64,000 bases of DNA from Rhodothermaceae bacterium (lineage in GTDB: Bacteria > Bacteroidota > Rhodothermia > Rhodothermales > Bin80): contig VXLY01000079.1 of NCBI GenBank assembly GCA_009841335.1, positions 1-64,000 of the forward strand. The letters run 5' to 3'. Of the stretch, positions 59,601-64,000 are shown in pieces. Every line of letters begins with the position of its first letter. Position 1 is the first letter of the stretch. The notes under the pieces were generated by a model, which worked only from the letters and a program-made list of their open reading frames with translations, made no database searches and was not told the origin of the DNA. Both the position numbers and the translations under genes were made by a program.

Positions 59601-62600
59601 TAATGCGTCATCCCTGAACCAATTCGAAGGAGACCTCGAGGATGCAGTGCGGCTTGTCACACCTCAACAGGTGTTCCCTAACCGAGAAACCCTGCAGAGT
59701 GACCGCTTCCTTACAACATTTGACGTCTATTTTACGCCGCATGGACGGGGCCCCTACAATTATAATCGTGACTTAGGACGCTTCCTGGATAATCCTCGCG
59801 AGGCTTGGGGGGGCATTACGCAAAGATTAACAGAAGGGAATACGGACTTCACTTCAAAGAATATTGAGTTCGTCGAATTTGTGATGCGACCGTTTCCCGA
59901 GAAGGGAGAAACAGACCCAAACGCAAAGCTGATCATTGATATTGGCCGCATTAGCGAAGATGTGATCCCCGACAACAAGCTCAACACCGAGGATGGCCTA
60001 TCGCTGTCCGAGGTCGGATCGGTAGGTAGTCTGGCCAGATTGTCTACTGGTCAACAGAATCAAAAAATTAACCCCATTGAAGAAGGCGAACGCATTACCG
60101 AGGATGTTGGACTGGACGGCCTACCCTCATTTCCCAATAACAAATTTGAACAGGAGGGCGGTGCAGGCACCGAACAATTTGTTTTTGCCGACTTTCTTGC
60201 GTCCCTGGATAATACCGTCAGTGTTAGATATCCCGAGGTACTAGCTCGGGAAAAGGCAAAAGCCCTACTGGATCCGTCTGCCGACGACTACTATTACTTC
60301 CTAAACGAAAGTTTTTTCAACAATAATCAATTTTATCCCGGTGGGGCCACTATACAGGAAAGATTTTCCCGATTCTTCGCAGGACATGAACTGAATACCT
60401 TTGATGCTCAGAACAAACTGGGCGGCGGCGGAGATAACAGCGGAAACTCTCGAATACCCGATACCGAGGACATCAACCTGAACTCTGCCATTGACACCGA
60501 TAACAGCTACTTTCAATATGAAGTACCGCTGAATCTCGCAACCCTGGATGAACTTGCTCGGCCCGAGAACACTAACGATTACGTTATCAATGAAATCGAA
60601 TCGCCGGGAGGCGGGGGGACCGGATGGTATCTGGTACGCATTCCAGTGAAGAATTTCACCAGACGTGTGGGAAGTATTCAGGACTTCACACTCATGGAGT
60701 CTATCCGCATTTGGACTACTGGACATACCGCCCCGATAACCTTACGATTTGCGACACTCGAGCTCGTTGGAAGTCAATGGCGAGCGAATGATTTGGTCAA
60801 CGCAACTGATGTTGACGGTGAACCTGTTCCACCTGAGGATCCGCTTACGGGAGCGCGAATCAGTATTGAGAGCATCAACAACGAGGAGAATCCCAACTAT
60901 GAGATCCCAAAAGGTGCGGTCCGGAACCGCATCCGTGATCAACAATCGGGCAGCATTGTAGATGCTAGAGAACAAGCCATGATTATTCGTGCGAGTAATC
61001 TTCGTGCTAACCGGCATCTTGCAGTCTACCGCACTTACACCTCTCCTCAGAATTTTCTCAAATACAGAAATCTGCGCATGTTTCTACACCTTGACGGGAC
61101 CATTGACGGCAGACCCCTCGAGGCTGAAGACCGGGAAGCAGTGAGGTTTTTTATGCGACTAGGCGCAAACGAAGGCTCGGACTATTACGAGTATGAACAA
61201 CCACTTACTCCCAGCCCACTGTACAAATTGCCCGATGGGACAAGCGAACGCGCCGATTACCTGTGGCGCACCAATCAACCCAACCCTGATCCAGATGGTC
61301 AGGCCATGATTGACCTCAACTCCGTCAATATCGTTCTGAGTTCACTGAACCAAATGAAATTCCTGCGTGACACTTACGAGGACGAGTCTGGTGCCGGATT
61401 TAATCCCACAGAGGTGTTTTGGAGCGATGAGCACGGAAACTTTCAGTCTGTCATAGCAGAGTTTGCCCCACCGGGCACACGAATTGGAATTCGCGGAACA
61501 CCCAACCTTAACCGGATAAATACCATCGTGATCGGAATCCGTAACGCCTCCGGGGAAGAACAGGCGGTGATTGATGCAAATATGTGGGTAAATGAACTCC
61601 GGGTTTCCGGGTATGACCAGGAAGTGGGCTATGCAACTTATGGAACTGCGGACGTCAAGTTAGCTGATCTTGCACGTGTGAAGCTGTCAATGCGTATTCA
61701 ATCGGATGGTTTTGGTGGACTTTCGAGTACACTGGCAGACAGAGAACAACTTAACATCCAAAACTGGACCGTAAACTCCCAATTGAATGTGGACAAATTC
61801 ATTCCCGAACAGTTTGGATGGACCTTGCCTGTCAGCGTAGAGGTGAAGGAAAATTCCAGTGTTCCACGATTTGATCCAAACCGTGGAGATATACGCGTGA
61901 GCAGCCTCCAAGCCGCAGTCGCCGCGGATTCAACGTTATCCAGTGAGGAAATTTCTGCTCGTCAGGATCAGATTCGCGTAGAGGCCCAGACGTTCTCCAG
62001 GGCGTCCTCATACACCGCACGAATAAACAAGAACGGATCACGTTCGCGATTGCTGCGCAATACAGTTGATGGACTCGCTTTCAGTTATTCACACGCAGAT
62101 ACCGAAGGACGCACACCCACGCAGTCCTTTCGAAACTCCTGGCGGTGGAATTCTTCACTGAGTTATCGTCTACAAGTACGCAACCCACGCGTGTTGCGAC
62201 TGTTTTCGTGGCTGGAGGAGGTACCTGTGCTGAAGCTGTTAAGCAGTATTGGTCTCAACTACCTGCCCACTTCATTGGATTACAGCTTGACTGCGAATCG
62301 TGCATTCAGCTCTTCAAAGCAACGCCCCGATCCGGTTCGTCGACGAGGCTCTGAGTTGCCTCTGGATGTACAATTCCCCGTTCGCCCACAGCACCAGTTC
62401 ACTCATTCCCGAACCTTCGGATTCCAGTACAACCCGTTCGGGTTTCTGAATCTGACTATTAATTCAAGCACGAACCAGAGCCTGAATGCAATTGGGGTAG
62501 ACACACTTTACTCCGTCATTCTTGTCGATTCCACTGGAGCAGAGTCCCGACTTGATGATACATCTCTGGCCTCGCTGATCGAAGAAGGAATAATTGATAA

Positions 62601-64000
62601 ATCACAGATCGGGTCGAGCGCATTTGAACTCACCGGTCTGCGGCATCGCAAATTTGGACCGGTGTTCAGACAGGCACTCGGGGGCGGCGTACCAGGTGGG
62701 CCCTCTGTCCGCCCGGAATCTTATAGCTCCCAACTAAACGCAACCTTTCGCCCACGCCTTCAGCGTTATAGGGCCCTGTCCTGGGTGCAGGTGCAGGATA
62801 TGACCTACGCAGCAAACTTTAGCTGGTCAAACGGATCAGTAGGCAACAACACCGGGGCTCGGATCAGCACGAACATTTCTCTCCGAGCAGGTCTTAGCCT
62901 GCGCCCACAGGATTTGTTTGAAAAGTTTGGCTTCTATCAGCGACTCCAGAATTCGCAGCGCGCTGCCGAGGCTGCTGCGCAGTCTCGCCGCCAACAAAAA
63001 GAGACTGAACGAAGGGAGCGTCGTGAGCAGAGACGCAGAGAAAGAGAATTAGAACGTCAAAGAGCCGAGATAGCCGACACCACTACCACACAAGAGGTAC
63101 CTGACGTCGAATTAGACGATCCCGACGACACGCCGTCCATTGATATACCGGCATTTGATGAGCCCCAAACCCTGACAGAAGACACCACACGCGGACGAAG
63201 ATTCCAGTTTCCCCCAGGCCTGACCCCCAAAGCACTCACACGTCGATTGCTACTCGCCATCACAGGCGTCCGGGATTTATCAGTGAGCTATACTGGAGCA
63301 CGCCAGACTTCGGCCAATAACATCGGCCGCCTGGACGAAAACGGAACCGTACAGGTCAACTACAGACTGCGTGATGCGGTGCTCGACGGTGAGGGGCCCT
63401 CACTTAGATACAGGCTGGGACTTGATCGTACTATCTCACCCGAACAAGGCCGTATCCTCAACGAACGTCTACAGGTTACCGATGCACTCAACGATGTGAA
63501 TCGGTGGTCTGCCCAGACCTCACTCAACCTGTCATCCAGCCTACGGATCTCACTCAACTGGAGAATGGAAAACGGCGACCGAGAGAATCTCACCTACCGA
63601 ATCCTAGACGACGGGCAACCCGGGGCAGATACAACCCGCAGCGGTAACATTTCCATATCCGCCTGGGCGCTTGGCGCCTCCTACAGAGATCTATTTGTGG
63701 CACAACTGGAGCAGTTCCGCGCAGACTGTGGAGAAGCCTGTGTATCAGACGGCATATTGCCCGACACACTTTTCTCATCTGCCCTGACAAATCGACTCGT
63801 GTACGAAGATTTTCGGTCAAGTTATCTTACGCTTGGAGCTGGGGGCACCATGCCCTTCCCACTGCCGAGTTGGAACGTCACATACTCAGGAATTTCCAAG
63901 TGGCCAATCATTCGAAGAATCGCGCAATCGGCTACGTTACGTCATAGCTATACCGCCGATTTCTCGTCAGACTTCAGATCTAATCTCCGTGGCGGCCAAC
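56662..64000 (+). CDS. sprA: Cell surface/translocon protein SprA (type IX secretion, gliding), truncated by window edge
   Basis: Frame open from ATG 56662 (MQTNGRRFFAARQLVVYTGG...). It contains 'LDLRVNGSADIRPAF', 'MQVNVDWDTNRDFDYQNQLKLVYTGYEDEIIQSIEAGNV' and a later 'EVGYATYGTADVKLADLARVKLSM' region. Absent from the ORF track because no stop lies in the window. Confidence 0.92.
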   Translation, partial: MQTNGRRFFAARQLVVYTGGAVLIWMLLAHAVAQEDWRKDTFSDFAVADTDSVTLYQIDSLRSMLFRMGRDSVRTMALNLGLDSLFLARIDSLAPPDTNERAKRYLSSLRPSGRSATTFRWVQRSLGPGLFPGWRHEVELDSVTGSFYRITEQVAGKDVRYAIHVTREQYRDEKLSAALNRNWRSLVERQLSLEQRQRRGLGLSISVPGGRQSGFTTIFGKNEVDLRVNGSADIRPAFVYEKNAQQVLVGRGSQLSPEFKMDLRLGVTGTIGDKMQVNVDWDTNRDFDYQNQLKLVYTGYEDEIIQSIEAGNVFLQTPSTLIRGGQSLFGIKSEFQMGAFRLTTVASQEKGQSNSLSLDGGAETSEFSRKPTDYNQRKHYFLSYYFRNRWNDALSDPPNIILDAVFSHITDLEVWKLTPVSPEEQNVRQVIAVVDLGEPARIVTEANSYTDELHPNSNLDQYDAMELQNELRLGSAVPQDYLESFAMEQPLTTVDYQVGQFKKLEIGRDYDLDEGLGFITLRQTIQESEALAVSFRYLAGGTEIQVGDFSSQTGGGDNSQVGERLVLKLLKPVNLQQPANLGEVDELNPAAWYLEMRNIYELERGLLPTEFLLDISFEPPGQAATQTIQGVTGQQTLIQVLGLDRLNEDGAQKPDNLFDFLPNYSVIPGDGFLIFPYLEPFGARMEALIDASGLNDEDNAQAKELYVFKELYTQKQLNAIRNTGKNIYTIEGSYKGGIPSFYDLRAYSGLVEGSVRVSSGGNTLVEGADYIVDYLGGTVTIINPVHQTAGRDIEIDYEENSFFNLQQKTLLGARLEYTPREEFTAGGTLMRLSQKSITDKFRVGEEPVSNVIWGTDTRLQLEPRWLTRAVDWLPLIQTKEESSITVVGEFAQLRPGHVLTNAFKDQRRELRKNGLDFFPDETQGVSYVDDFEGFENLISLTRQGAWLLSSAPIIGMHSDLGGVDIPLHNEGRSIMGWYTLNASSLNQFEGDLEDAVRLVTPQQVFPNRETLQSDRFLTTFDVYFTPHGRGPYNYNRDLGRFLDNPREAWGGITQRLTEGNTDFTSKNIEFVEFVMRPFPEKGETDPNAKLIIDIGRISEDVIPDNKLNTEDGLSLSEVGSVGSLARLSTGQQNQKINPIEEGERITEDVGLDGLPSFPNNKFEQEGGAGTEQFVFADFLASLDNTVSVRYPEVLAREKAKALLDPSADDYYYFLNESFFNNNQFYPGGATIQERFSRFFAGHELNTFDAQNKLGGGGDNSGNSRIPDTEDINLNSAIDTDNSYFQYEVPLNLATLDELARPENTNDYVINEIESPGGGGTGWYLVRIPVKNFTRRVGSIQDFTLMESIRIWTTGHTAPITLRFATLELVGSQWRANDLVNATDVDGEPVPPEDPLTGARISIESINNEENPNYEIPKGAVRNRIRDQQSGSIVDAREQAMIIRASNLRANRHLAVYRTYTSPQNFLKYRNLRMFLHLDGTIDGRPLEAEDREAVRFFMRLGANEGSDYYEYEQPLTPSPLYKLPDGTSERADYLWRTNQPNPDPDGQAMIDLNSVNIVLSSLNQMKFLRDTYEDESGAGFNPTEVFWSDEHGNFQSVIAEFAPPGTRIGIRGTPNLNRINTIVIGIRNASGEEQAVIDANMWVNELRVSGYDQEVGYATYGTADVKLADLARVKLSMRIQSDGFGGLSSTLADREQLNIQNWTVNSQLNVDKFIPEQFGWTLPVSVEVKENSSVPRFDPNRGDIRVSSLQAAVAADSTLSSEEISARQDQIRVEAQTFSRASSYTARINKNGSRSRLLRNTVDGLAFSYSHADTEGRTPTQSFRNSWRWNSSLSYRLQVRNPRVLRLFSWLEEVPVLKLLSSIGLNYLPTSLDYSLTANRAFSSSKQRPDPVRRRGSELPLDVQFPVRPQHQFTHSRTFGFQYNPFGFLNLTINSSTNQSLNAIGVDTLYSVILVDSTGAESRLDDTSLASLIEEGIIDKSQIGSSAFELTGLRHRKFGPVFRQALGGGVPGGPSVRPESYSSQLNATFRPRLQRYRALSWVQVQDMTYAANFSWSNGSVGNNTGARISTNISLRAGLSLRPQDLFEKFGFYQRLQNSQRAAEAAAQSRRQQKETERRERREQRRRERELERQRAEIADTTTTQEVPDVELDDPDDTPSIDIPAFDEPQTLTEDTTRGRRFQFPPGLTPKALTRRLLLAITGVRDLSVSYTGARQTSANNIGRLDENGTVQVNYRLRDAVLDGEGPSLRYRLGLDRTISPEQGRILNERLQVTDALNDVNRWSAQTSLNLSSSLRISLNWRMENGDRENLTYRILDDGQPGADTTRSGNISISAWALGASYRDLFVAQLEQFRADCGEACVSDGILPDTLFSSALTNRLVYEDFRSSYLTLGAGGTMPFPLPSWNVTYSGISKWPIIRRIAQSATLRHSYTADFSSDFRSNLRGGQ

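Overview
This 64 kb window looks like a chromosomal segment from a Bacteroidota/Rhodothermota-type bacterium. The lineage call is an inference from the gene content: SprA, the Bat operon, DUF5683, TonB_C proteins, and an SPT-like AONS enzyme. The most accessory-looking locus is at the left (~2.9-15.3 kb, minus strand). It encodes a 3416-aa type I PKS with the order KS-AT-DH-cMT-ER-KR-ACP-KS-AT*, a separate alpha/beta hydrolase and a free-standing ACP. The last AT has lost its small subdomain and catalytic-His region, and the protein ends exactly at the post-AT linker. A second unusual locus (21.5-27.9 kb) holds three TonB_C-family genes. One carries three tandem TonB_C domains with an exact 348-nt period, and one is a predicted lipoprotein with two TonB_C-like domains. 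Other notable items are an A8 slippery run in the dnaX linker with short out-of-frame extensions, an unannotated 38-aa single-TM ORF directly upstream of an SSS symporter, a DUF5989-like micro-ORF, and a >7.3 kb sprA ORF that runs off the right edge and is missing from the supplied ORF track. I recognised no rRNA, tRNA, CRISPR array or intact mobile element. All family calls were made by reading motifs, with no database search.
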